64,000 bases of DNA from Bugula neritina. Taxonomy: Eukaryota; Bryozoa; Gymnolaemata; Cheilostomatida; Bugulidae. The notes beneath the pieces are model-generated. The model was not told where the DNA came from. It was given only the letters and a program-made list of their open reading frames with translations, and did no database searches. The position numbers were made by a program, and so were the translations under genes. The DNA lies in assembly GCA_964035545.1 (NCBI GenBank), contig OZ037766.1, positions 9,557,722 to 9,621,721 of the forward strand. Reading direction: 5' to 3'. Positions 1 through 11,008 of this stretch are shown piece by piece; position 1 is the first letter of the stretch; the number at the start of each line of letters is the position of its first letter.

Positions 1-221
1 ATAATTGATATGCTTGTATTATGTGCGTATTTTACTTATTTTTGTTTTATACTACTTGTCACTAATATAACCTGTTCATATAAATGTTTATAATTCAGGA
101 TTTAGACATGAAACATTTCTAATACAATCTTAACCTGGCTAATGGTTGAAGGATTCCTAGTAGGATATTCAAATTGCACTTTTTATTTTGTTATTTAATT
201 CTTGATTGTTATTTTATGTAG

Positions 222-396
222 ATATGGTGCTGAAATATACCAGCATGCCTTGCACTGGTCTCAAACAGGCAAACCTTCTAGTTGGGATTTCTATGGAGCT
301 AAAAAGTTTCCTCCGTGCAAGACACCTGGCCACTCGGGGTGTTTAGATCAATACATTCCTGATGGAAATATCATGTTTAAAGTTCCAAGACCTTAA
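222..396 (+). CDS. Terminal exon of an unrecognised gene (5' part outside the window)
   Basis: A polypyrimidine stretch and an AG at 220-221 precede an open frame from 222 to a TAA at 394-396. The first base completes a codon begun upstream (intron phase 2). It encodes about 57 residues, starting YGAEIYQHALHWSQ and ending NIMFKVPRP. The segment has many aromatic residues and Cys in the pattern CKTPGHSGC, which suggests a folded, perhaps secreted or lumenal domain. I do not recognise the family and assign no function. The coding bias, the good acceptor and a downstream AATAAA support a real last exon. No other exon of this gene is visible in the 221 bases upstream. Confidence 0.55.
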
Positions 397-740
397 CATG
401 TTCTACTTAAAGTTTAATTAACTTTTTTCTTCTAAGGCTCCGCTCATTAACTTTTTGTCAGTTTATACTTTTTGCTATTTTGCTTATTACAAGAATATGT
501 AATGTTTTTAAATAATTTTTTCAAACTTTATTTAAAATTGTGTTTTTTATTAATGCTTTGAGTTTTTCAATAATGCTACATCATTTTTGTTGATTTGTAA
601 TTGCCTTAGCAGTATGATTATTTGAATTGTGTATACACTGTTGATAATCAAATTTTGCTAGCTTTTATCTAGTCTTTAAATTTAACATATGAAACTATTG
701 TATAGGTTGTGAGTGAATAAAATAGTTTTAATGCAGCTGT
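397..740 (+). other. 3' UTR and poly(A) signal of the first gene
   Basis: T-rich non-coding sequence follows the stop at 396. A canonical AATAAA lies at 716-721, a reasonable position for cleavage shortly after. The UTR end is inferred from this signal only. Confidence 0.4.
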
Positions 741-2062
741 TGGTGAACCACCAAATCTCTACATTCATATATCTCACCATCATACTGATTGTGTATTATA
801 TTGGGGGACACAATTCTGTAAGCTACTGAAAGCTTTACTTTTAATATGGATTTTTGTAATGCTTGAGCATAACTTCTTGTTGAAATGTTAAATTGTGAAG
901 GTTACTTAATAGTACTCAACATCATGTACTACACATTAAAGGTAAAGTACAAATTTATCCCTATATAAACTATGCAATTGTAATTTATGCATGTATATCA
1001 TATTACCTGATATATAAAATTTAGTGTTTCAGAGGTTTTCTATGTTCAATGTATATTTTGTAATAAATTGTGTTTATATGAGGGGGCAAATCCTAAAATA
1101 GCTAGTGTTTGCATATATTGATTTTTATGGTATATTATTTTGCATACAATAATCAGGTAAATTAAATCTAAAGGGCATGTAAGATTCTATAGAAATAGAG
1201 ATAATAAGCATTAAATCCTTGTGGTGAAAGTATAGAGTGACGGAATTCAAGCATTAATTTTAATAAACTTAGGAAGTGATAGCGTTTCGGCTGTGTACAA
1301 TATTCTTATCTATGTGAGTCTGCATTTTCCAGGATAAACCTCCTCAAATCTAAGCAAGGGTCTGTCCTTACACAAGACCACTTTCATGTAAAATAATAAT
1401 GTAGATAAAAAAGCGAAAAACTTCTACCCCACCTAGCAGCTTGATTTATGCAATTAAGCCAGCTTGTAAAAAAGTTTGGGATATTATGTTGGATGCAGAT
1501 ATAGTTTGGGGTCAATGAATGCTGTAATTAGGGAGGATCTCGTGCGAAGGGTTTAGGACATTGAACTATAACATTAAACTATAGTTTCAGTTCAGTGGTT
1601 TAGAATTTAAACTTAGTGCTGCATTTAGCGGTTCATAAACAGTTTGGCTACAGGTCATGAACTGCGATTATATCCCGTCCTATTGTCATAGGTATTATTC
1701 TCCGCCTCTTTTTAAACAGCTGGCCTTGACATTTTTTTTCATATGCAAAGCAATGAAATTTGTCGCTTCATTACAAAATGAAAATAATCAAGATTTATAG
1801 TTCAGATATCAAGGGCATTTGTTACTAAACATCATCGCTGTATAAATTAAAATTGTTGCAACTAACAAAATTGTCAAGTCAAATTGAAGTTCAAATTTAA
1901 AATAAAAATACGTATTGTAATTGTTATGATGAAAGTTTAGTTATACTACTAGTACTACTACTACTCCAGTTACCTCCAGTTACCTCCAGATTACGATCAT
2001 GCTAGACCACTAGGTAGCAGAAGCGGCATGCCTCATATGTTTATGGTTGGTCAGAAAGTAAA
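741..2062. other. Intergenic region, no gene seen
   Basis: AT-rich sequence without supported exons between the first gene and the SLC35B3 locus. It may contain the SLC35B3 promoter near 1900-2060. A short directly repeated motif (ccagttacctccagttacctccag) occurs near 1964-1988. Nothing else stands out. Confidence 0.4.
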
Positions 2063-2123
2063 ATGCATACAATAGTCCATAAATTGGTTGCAGTGTGTGT
2101 TGCAATATTGTTCATTAGTACAG
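2063..2123 (+). CDS. Possible first coding exon of the SLC35B3 gene
   Basis: An ATG at 2063 opens 20 codons and ends with a strong donor (G|GTAAGT, donor at 2124-2125) in phase 1. The exon at 3330 begins with two bases that restore phase, giving an uninterrupted frame into the SLC35B3 exons. The encoded start MHTIVHKLVAVCVAILFIST is strongly hydrophobic, like a signal anchor or an additional membrane helix. The known family N-terminus is a longer, mostly hydrophilic cytosolic tail, so this would be unusual. Phase agreement alone has a one-in-three chance. The alternative start is the ATG at 3359. Confidence 0.4.
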
Positions 2124-2148
2124 GTAAGTTAACCTGTCAATGTTTAGA

Positions 2149-2550
2149 TTATTCTGTGTGTAAATTAGTCTTGCAAGGATTGTTCCCTTTAAGGTCACGG
2201 ATTGTTCGTGGCAAGAAGCTGTTATAATAGCAATTATTATTGGTGCTGACTGATCTTGGCTGTCCTAGTGTTTGGGCCCTAGTTTGGATAAAACTTTCCG
2301 GGGTATTTATTAGTTCGTCATACGCTGCAGAGAGTGCTGGGTGATATTCTTCCTTTTGGAGTATCCTCATAAGGAGTCTTAGCCGTTGAGCTCTTCTTCT
2401 TTCATCGAGGGGGGCCAGCTCCAGTCTTTCTTTTGCTTCTCGCACTCCTCTTCTACCCTTGATGTTAGCTATGGCTCTTACTGCCCGTGTTTGTACCTCT
2501 TCGATGGAATTTATTTCTTTTGTAGTATAGGGGTCCCAAACAGCAGAAGC
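2149..2550 (-). mobile_element. 3' end of a non-LTR (CR1/Jockey-like LINE) ORF, 5'-truncated
   Basis: One frame stays open on the minus strand from about 2550 to a stop at 2149, about 133 residues. It reads as the post-RT tail of an ORF2-type polyprotein: WDPYTTKEINSIEEVQ, then RAVRAIANIKGRRGV, then a region ending in NSFLPRTIRDLK. That order is typical of the extreme C-terminus of CR1/Jockey-like retrotransposons. Only this tail is present, as expected of a 5'-truncated insertion. The truncation point coincides with a tract of alternating AGT/ACT trinucleotides. It lies inside the putative first intron of SLC35B3, opposite in orientation. The related LINE at 22840-24840 has the same SFLPRTIxDLK ending. 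Confidence 0.75.
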
Positions 2551-2885
2551 ATAGTACTACTAGTAGTACTAGTACTAGTACTAGCGTAAAACTAAATAGT
2601 AAATAAATATAACTAATATTGTAATATATTTTCACATTGATATTGAATTTCACTCATATAGTGATATTGCAAATAACTGAATTGGAATATCAATATGAAT
2701 ATGAAATTCAAATTGAATATCATTATGAGTAAAAATAAAATAGTAATACAAATAGGCCCAGTTAATCATTACAGCATCCATGCTGTTACAGTTTTGTCAT
2801 TTCTAGACTAGTGCTACGCCTAAAGGTCTGAAATATGAATATACTATTAGTATTACTATTAGTAATACTAATTATATACACATAA
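2551..2885. repeat. Palindromic trinucleotide-like / GAATAT-type simple repeat
   Basis: The tract opens with runs of tagtactactagtag and ctagtactagtactag (2552-2585), self-complementary at many registers. It continues as degenerate ATATGAAT/GAATATCA-like sequence to about 2720, and closes with tattactattagtaatact at 2845-2865. The 13-mer tagtgctacgcct at 2809-2821 recurs at 25209-25221, again close to a LINE copy. Confidence 0.5.
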
Positions 2886-3329
2886 ATGATTGACGTGCTC
2901 TTAACATTTTTTCTCAAATTTCGAACTCAATGGCTCTGAAGGTCAATCCAACTGCGGCTATAAGTATAAGCAGTACTGTCTTGCTTTTGGCAAAGCCGAA
3001 AGTGCAACAACTTGAAACAGTTTTTCTTCTATTTTTCGCTATAACTTTTCAAATGCTATCTTGAGTTTACGTGTGACCGTTTATGTATAGGACTTAAAGT
3101 AATCATCTTCAACAGTTGTGGTGACTAATTCTTAGGAAATTTTCTAGGAATGCAATTTGAATGCAGAATCGTGCAATCATAGAGTTGCTAATGCTAACAA
3201 GTCATGATATTTTTAGAGCCGCATAGGTGAAAGTATTTCATTCTTATTATGATTATCTTAGACCTGCTAATTGAAATAAGACAAAAGTTCAAATCTGTTA
3301 TATATTTAAGAAGTTTGTTGTATTTTTAG

Positions 3330-6300
3330 AAGTGACAGCTATAACAGATTCGGTGATAATGACTGAACCAGAAAAAACAGAGTTTCACTGCATCAATTTT
3401 TCAAAAATTGGTAGAGTTGAGCAATTCTTTATAACCACTCTTCTTGTGTTTATATTCTTTGTCATCAATGGTTTCTTTCTGGTAAGTTTTATATTAAGAC
3501 TTTACAATTCATATACCTAAAAGTATTTAAATTTAGTATTTATATTAACAAATGCATTATATGGCTGGTATTTTTATACCTTTGAATTGAACCCAGTTAT
3601 AACAAGTGGAAAGAATAGCAACCCTTTTGTTGAATTTGTGACTAAATTGATTAAAAGTTCATTAAATATTAATTGCAAAGAATTACTTTGTAGTATTTAT
3701 AGTTATTGCCGGTTAGTATTATAACAGAACTTTTACATAATTTTAGGTATATAATGCTCACTCTAAGCATTCAAAACTAGGCAATACTTTTCATTGCTTT
3801 GGCAAAGTAGCTTACCACTTATTTTAATCTTGTGGTGTAATTTTGTTAACTTTTTCACAAAACAAATTGAAATTTTGCAAAATAATTATTGTTCTGTTTA
3901 AACACATATAGTGAATTAATTAATTTAAACTGAATACTACAAATAAAACTTGGGTGGGTTTGTAGCTGCCATACCTGTGATAATCCTTGATAAAAAGGGT
4001 TTTTTTTAAGCCGGCTAAGGATTTGTTTTCTATTGTGGCAAAGAAGGAATTATGATTCAATGCCTTTCCTAGCATCACAAATGGTCCTTACTGGGAACCA
4101 CTGACCTTGTGTTTTCTATGCTACTAGATTACAGCTGCTTCATACTATACTTGCAACTACCTATTTGATAGCTATTCGATGTACTGTAGACTGTAGTTGA
4201 ACAATGAAAACAGTGAACTTGTGATTTTGTGTACAATTTTTAAAGACATTAAGAATCAATACTATGAAAGCATGTATTTACTTTAGACAATTAAAAAGAG
4301 GGAAGGCAGGATTCCTATTTGTTGCAGACTCCATCATACTTGCACATATATTAATATTTTAGGAGTTATATGATTATGTTGTAGGAGTTGATCTATAGAC
4401 TAGATGGGATGAGAGATCATAGTTGGTATTTGACTATGATGCAATTTCTATGCTATGCTTTATTTAGTTTATTGAATCAAGTTTTCTTTGCCGGCAATGT
4501 AGCTAGAAGGTAGGTCAGTGTATTAAAAATAAAGTCAGTTATTCTACTACATTTTTCCAGTTGGTTTTTTTCTAGAAGTGCTGACGAAAGTATTTTTCTC
4601 ATTTCATTATGTGAAACATATCACTATGCTTGCACAAATTAATCCTACCATCTTAACTTTTAAATGTAATTTTAAAATGTACATTAAATGTTTGTCCAAG
4701 AACCGTAATTCATACGTGATTTTTAATCTAATGAGTTAATATTACAATACTACATTTTACTCTAATAAATAATATGCTAAAAGACTAATGTATTTTGTAG
4801 TGACAGCTTAAATACGACACTAAAGAAAATATATTTAAAAATTATTTTAAAGCATACTTAGCAGAGAAGTTTCTATGAATTGCTGGTTATAGTAGCTTTT
4901 CAAAAAGCTTCACCTGGCTACATAGATTTTTCACAGCGGCCTTTTAATCACAATATTTTCCAGTATGAAAAAATATTTATTTGACTATGTAGTAATATTA
5001 ATTAAACAATTTATTTCATCAGGAAAAACTTCCAATTTGCTGATAAGCAATGTGTTTGATTTTAGCTGTTCAGTGTATCTTGCAAAAATATTTTGAAGAA
5101 TTTGTTATTTTGTTTGTTTAGAGGTGAGATGAGAGTTTACCTGTTGTTGGCTGTGTTGACTGTTGCTACAATGGGGCTGTCAAACATGGCTGTTGGGTAT
5201 CTCAATTACCCTACTCAAGTTATATTTAAATGCTGCAAGCTTATACCGGTGTTGGTTGGTGGCATCTTAATTCAAGGTAAACATTTATCAAACTAATATT
5301 CTTGTTATGAAATTATTTTTACCAATAGGTAATACGTATTCAATTGTCAGACTGTTTTCTCTCTTGCTTAACTGATTTCAAATGTACTATAATTAGTTCA
5401 TTATTTAACAAATTTATCTTAAATTTAGTAAAGCTTTAGTAAATTTGCTCATTTCACTTTGTCATTTAATGGATGATATTCAATGAATATGATGCATTTG
5501 TAACAGTCTAGAAGGTTAAAGGAAAAAAAATCATTGTAGCTTCAACTGTAAACTCATGTGCCCGAGTTTGCTTATATAACCCTTATTTATATTTGCTAAT
5601 TTATTTGAAATAGAAATTTCTTTACTCAAGTAGTTAGGTTAGTATATACTGGTTAGTAACGATATGAATATATTGTATACCAGAAGTCCAGAACATTAAT
5701 ATTTTATGCTAGAAAATAAATATCTTTTTTAACTTTATTTGTTGTCACCTTTCAATGATAATATTTCACCACTTTTTTACCAGGAAAGAAATATGGATGG
5801 GTGGATTTCCTAGCGTGTGCCTGTATGAGTATTGGGTTAATTATGTTTACATTAGCAGATAGTAAAGTGCAACCAAACTTCAATTTATATGGTAAGTACT
5901 TATATTATACAGTAATGTGGAGTTTTTTATGAAAAAGCTATTGAAATTTTTTGCGCCACAGTTTTTAGTAATGAATTAGCAGTTTTTGATTTTAACACTT
6001 GGGTAGTATTAATATCTGCAGAATTTCTTGCATGGCTACAACTCAAATACAACTGATTTTATGGTAAATTCGCTTGCTGGATGTCTTAAATTAATTCATC
6101 CACTTGGACATGCTAATGTGATGTCAAAATCCAGCAGAGGCGAAAAATATTATAGCCAGCTAGAACTATAGAGCTTTTTTTTGTGTCACTTAACGACACT
6201 CATTCCTATTCTTTTAATTGGATCTGAGGTGATACTACAATATCTAATTTTCTAATGAACCGTCATGCTTATAATAAGAGTTATAATCGTTATTATTTAT

Positions 6301-9300
6301 TAGTTTACAGGTGTGAGTGAACAATAGCAATACAATAATACATCATAAATATTGTATATATTGAATCGCCTCTTATCACAGATAGGCTGAGTGTTTTTTT
6401 AAACAATTCAAAATGCAGCTTAATGTCTTTATTCAAGTTGAAAAATAGGCTCTTTTAATTTTCTCATGTTCAAAAGTTTAATCAATAGCAATTTTGACTA
6501 TTGGTATTTGTGATGTGCAACTTCACTTAGCAGTATACTTAGCCTGGGTTTCAAATTTTAACTCTCTGTATTGCAACACCTATGAATAAAATGCAGTAAA
6601 AGTGAGCCAAGATATATAATACTGATGACACTAAGCTAGGCCAAGCATCATCAAAACTAAGTGTTGATGCAAAATTGATTATAAAACCAACTTCTTTGGC
6701 ATTTAATCCTGAAGTTTTAGTTGACGGATTGCTAAGATATTTCTGGGTATTTTAATGCTGAATGAATGCAACTGGGAAACCCTGCTTTGTAGATCTTCGC
6801 TGCCTACACAAAGTTAGCATTATTATAAACCTTGTAAGATAACACTGGAAGATAAACTTGCATTAGTTTGATTAGCTTTCTTAAAGTATACAAACTTTCA
6901 GGTTTAATTTTTTTCAATTCAAGTATTGTATTTGGTTCTTCAGAATAATCAAACTATATGAAGATATGAAGGTTATTATACTATATGATGGTCTGTTTAA
7001 GGGCTGAAATGTTTGAAAAGAATTTCTGTTTGACAACATTTAGTAAATGTTGAAGGTGTTGTTGTGATATCTGGGGCCCTCGTTGCTGATGCAGCTATTG
7101 GAAATGTACAAGAGAAAACTATGAAGAAAAACGAAGTTCATAATAATGAAATGGTTTGTGTCTAACACAATTTACTAAATCTGTTACATCACATATCATA
7201 GATACTACACATCTGTATAATATGCACTAATTTTGAATACAAATGTAATATCTTCAGTAAGTTTACAGTAAAACCTACATGATAATATTTTCCTGGAATT
7301 GGTTTCATGTGAATTAAATATGAAAGCTGATAAAAAGGTATATAATTTGTAGATTCTATATTCCTACAGTCTTGGGTTTGTGTATATATTTCTGGGGTTA
7401 GTTGCAGCAGGACAGTTTCTACCAGCATTTAACTTCTTCTCCCAGGTATGTATGATATTACTATCAAGGTATTAGTTATGATAGCAATAGTAGTGCCAGT
7501 GTTACCAGCATCCATGACTATAGCATCACTAGTAACTCTAGTGTTTGTACTTATAGTAGTTGATAGCAATACTAATAGTGGCAGCAGTAGTAGTGTCAGC
7601 AGGGGTAGCAGCTATAACTTACAGTTAATAAAAATGAATTTATTGATAGAGTCGCTAATATAGCACCTTATAGTAATTGTTAACACTTTTGCTGATAAGT
7701 TATATCATACCAACAGCCCAGTGAATTATGTTGGAAGTATTTAATTTTTTTTTTATATTTTCAACATAGGAAACTTTTTTGATAATTAACTCAGCTTGTA
7801 ACATTATATATCAACCATTGTAAGCTAATTACATTTATGCTTTCTTTATATACATTACTCTATTTTATTCTTGCAAATTAAATATTTTACAAATTATAAT
7901 ATCATTTTCAACAATGCTTCTAGTCATTTTAATATAAAGCTTTAATAATATATAAAAGATAAATTTGCATAAGTTTTTATGTTTTATTCAACAATGTTTT
8001 ACTATTCATCATAAGAAGGACTAAATACAGCATATAATTTGATGTGATATTGTTTACCAAAAAATAGGCTATCATGCAGGTTTTCTTACTCTTATTCATA
8101 AAAGGATTATCTCGAGGAGCAAAGTTGGCTCTCTAAAATATAGAATGCAAGTTTTTAACCTGTGATAGTTGTTTAGTTCCTCCTATACTCTATCACTCAG
8201 CTCAATAGTACCATGACATCTTGTATACCATCATACATACACTACCTCAAACACCTTACTCTTCATAGATTTTCCAATTCCCTCCAATAGTAACTTATCT
8301 CAGATCTATTATAACCTCCAACAGAAATACAATTCTTCCAAACCTTTAACAATTGTTGAGGTTTGTTGATCAAAAATTTATCAGAGTGAATCAAGTTTAA
8401 ACCACCCTTTTGGCGACACACTCCGGTCACATACACATCATCTCTACTCAGATAATCTGTCTGATAAACTGCAGTCACCAGCTTATTCACTGCTTGTTTT
8501 GAGATCACATAAGCATTTCCAGTAGCATATGCGGGATAGTTAGATTGATCGTATAACTCTACTGGCACAAACTGTTCTGATGATGGATTTCTGTTTGGTT
8601 GACTCTCTTCCTGATGTCCTATTATGATTTCACCTGTTTCAGCTGCTATAGATGTATTTCGTATCATTCTATGCATGTTTTCTAAATTTAGAAGTGTGTC
8701 GCTGTGACATTTAATCAGAAAAGATGCATTTGTATACTGTGCAAACCATTTCATCATACTTACTGTCTTTAGTGTGAAATTCCTCTCCGATTCTAAGAAA
8801 TTAAATATTAATAAGTCATTTCTTGATAGGATTTCTTTAGTCAGCTCATCTGTAAAACTACTTCTTAAAGGAGGACTCCTTTGACCTAGTACAAACGTCA
8901 AGGATATGTTATAATCACTGAGTATCTTTCTGTTTGCCCAGGTTTGTCTAATGACTCGTCTAGTCAGCATTGCGTCTCTAGTATTTGAGCTGGGTATATA
9001 CAAGATTGTTTCAGCATGTGGCTTTATTATTGGACTATATAAAGCTCTATAGTTGAGTCTGTGATAACCTTTCATTTGATGTTCGTGTAACTCACTTATG
9101 AGCTCATCTGTTGCCTTCTTTCTTGTTTTTGGATTATATGTCGCATGGTTGAACTCCTCACTTTGTGTTTTGGTAGTTGGAACTCGTAAATTATACTCCA
9201 TACCTTTCATTGAAGCTACTGCTTTAAGTTCAGTGTTCTTTTTAAGTTTATTAATCAGCATTCCTGTTACTAGAATATATGCCAATAGACTTACCAACAG

Positions 9301-11008
9301 CAGCCCTACTAGCTTTTTCCGGTTCCTGGTAACAGCAAGCTGAATTGTTAATACAGTCCTACTTTTCATCCAACACAACCACATTGTATTCTATCAACTT
9401 CTACACTTGTTGTGTGGTAACTATGCATGTGCTGGTATGTCTAGTACAGTACAGTATAGAAACAGTGGTGAGCTGCACGACCATTTTATCATAGTGCTTA
9501 CTGCTGCTGTTAGTACGTTATCATCGTTGGATGTCAATATTTGCTTTGTGTATCTCTAACCAGCATACATTTGCATCTGTATGCTTATGTTATGGTGTGC
9601 TGGATGTTTAGGTTCCCTAGCTTTTTTGGTATCAACTTTTTCCAACAAAGTTCTAGTTTTGCTAGAAATAAACATGTATGTGATCGGGTCAAAAAACAAC
9701 AGTTTTCCATAAGCAATGGCTGAATAGTCTTAAGTAATAAGCATGTCTTAACTCTAAGTATAAAAATATTTTCTTCTCTTGCAGCATCCTGTACAGACAT
9801 ATGGATATGGAGTTGTGTTCTCAATCTCTGGATATTTAGGTGTCAATGCAGTCCTTTACCAAGTTAAAGCATTTGGCGCCTTAACAGCCGTCACAGGTAT
9901 ATTTTGTGATTTTCCTACTTTATAATGGTTACAATAGGAGATTGTTTGTGTCAGCACATTCCAACTGCATAGTTTGCATAGATTATTAAATGGTTTTTAA
10001 ATTATTTGTAAAAGTTTTATGAGGAACAAAAACAGCCATGATTTGGTGCTCTGCGGCTCCATTATTATACTATCTCTCTGCATACAATATCATGATAAAT
10101 TATTTTATAATAGCAGCCTATTTATGATTTTCTTAATGGTTGCTGCAGTTTTGTTCGTAAAAAGTGTAAATAAAGTTGGAAGAGGGAATTCAAAATGCAA
10201 TTTATGAACACTAAATACTAATTTACCAGAAATGTGGAGTAAATCATACAGCTTTCTTCTAAGCTGTAATGATGTTCTTGTTCTGGTTTATTTTGTAGTC
10301 ACTACATTCCGAAAGATGGTGTCTGTAATAGTCTCGTTTATTATGTTTTCAAAGCCATTTACAATCGGGTGAGTTACTTTTTAGTGGAGCTCTTGCATAC
10401 CATATTGGTGTTGACCATTATCAATTTTTGTTATTTGAAAATAGGAAAAACCCTTAATTAGATTTTAAAGTTTCCAATCATGCAATAATATCTGCTGCCT
10501 AATTTGTTGAATGTCAGTCAACTCTGAAGTAGAATTTTTCTATGACCATTTAAATCTGTTGAGGTGTACGTTAGGTTTTGTAAAAAAAGTGTATATGGTT
10601 TTTTACCTTTATAGAGTAAGATATGCTTCTTTTACGAAACTAGTTTACCATTATTAGCAACAATGTTCATTTTATGATCAAATATTTTATTAATGACAAC
10701 TAAATTTTCGTTTTGTTTGTCAGTGACTACCTTCAATGCTCAACAAAATACCCTTTCAGGATAAAACATTGACATGTGTGTGTCATAAGAATTAGAATCT
10801 ATTTTTTCAGTATTTGAAGTTGTGTCAGCTTCTCTGATGATTGTATATTTTCAGTTATATTTGGGGTGGATTAGTGGTTACATTTGGTATATACCTCAAT
10901 CTGTACAGCAATAATAAAGACTACATGCATTCACTACTCTATAGAATACTACAACATAGGATTAATAAGCAGAAGCAAGTCAAATTGGAGCATGGTGATA
11001 TAGTGTAG
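3330..11008 (+). CDS. SLC35B3: SLC35B3-type adenosine 3'-phospho 5'-phosphosulfate (PAPS) transporter
   Basis: Nucleotide-sugar-transporter-family protein that imports PAPS, the sulfate donor, into the Golgi lumen. Exons: 3330-3481, 4385-4509, 5122-5276, 5784-5891, 7056-7153, 7353-7445, 9785-9896, 10299-10368, 10855-11008. All junctions keep phase. From the ATG at 3359 the CDS is 1038 nt (345 aa); with the tentative exon 2063-2123 it would be about 375 aa. Diagnostic family segments are LNYPTQVIFKCCKLIPV in exon 3, FTLADSKVQPNFN in exon 4, ADAAIGNVQEKTMK in exon 5, and GALTAVTVTTFRKMVS across exons 7-8. Multiple hydrophobic helices fit a 10-TM carrier. One donor is GTTTGT (7154). The exact start is the least certain part. 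Confidence 0.9.
7446..7660. repeat. Imperfect AGY trinucleotide-like low-complexity tract
   Basis: Intronic sequence of SLC35B3 rich in agtagt/agcagt/actagt-type triplets, densest at 7485-7610. It yields a spurious Ser-rich open frame. Its composition resembles the longer patterned tract at 28070-28500. Confidence 0.35.
8263..9384 (-). CDS. Intronless GT31-family beta-1,3-glycosyltransferase nested in an SLC35B3 intron
   Basis: A complete 373-codon frame on the strand opposite SLC35B3, inside its intron 7446-9784. Residues about 22-45 form one hydrophobic helix (GLLLVSLLAYILVTGMLI) after a basic N-terminus: a Golgi type II membrane topology. The lumenal part follows the GT31 pattern: RRVIRQTWANRKILSDYNIS with the family RxxxRxTW motif, LTFVLGQ, NDLLIFNFLESERNFTLKT, then YPAYATGNAYVISKQAV and LSRDDVYVTGVC, equivalent to the (E/D)DVY(V/T)G motif. 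The metal-binding stretch usually written K(T/V)DDDxFVN reads KCHSDTLLN, so two of the three acidic positions are lost. Several N-glycosylation sequons are present. Lack of introns suggests a retrocopy or a family that is naturally single-exon. Activity is uncertain, and no acceptor specificity can be assigned. Confidence 0.85.
   Translation of the reverse strand: MWLCWMKSRTVLTIQLAVTRNRKKLVGLLLVSLLAYILVTGMLINKLKKNTELKAVASMKGMEYNLRVPTTKTQSEEFNHATYNPKTRKKATDELISELHEHQMKGYHRLNYRALYSPIIKPHAETILYIPSSNTRDAMLTRRVIRQTWANRKILSDYNISLTFVLGQRSPPLRSSFTDELTKEILSRNDLLIFNFLESERNFTLKTVSMMKWFAQYTNASFLIKCHSDTLLNLENMHRMIRNTSIAAETGEIIIGHQEESQPNRNPSSEQFVPVELYDQSNYPAYATGNAYVISKQAVNKLVTAVYQTDYLSRDDVYVTGVCRQKGGLNLIHSDKFLINKPQQLLKVWKNCISVGGYNRSEISYYWRELENL

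Noticed and set aside
7448-7663. Plus-strand frame with a Ser-rich tail just after an SLC35B3 exon
   Set aside because: It is read-through of the intron into a trinucleotide-like repeat; the preceding exon has a proper donor at 7446.
9098-9343. Plus-strand open frame overlapping the GT31 gene
   Set aside because: It is the complement of the real GT31 coding frame; its hydrophobic residues mirror the membrane anchor region.
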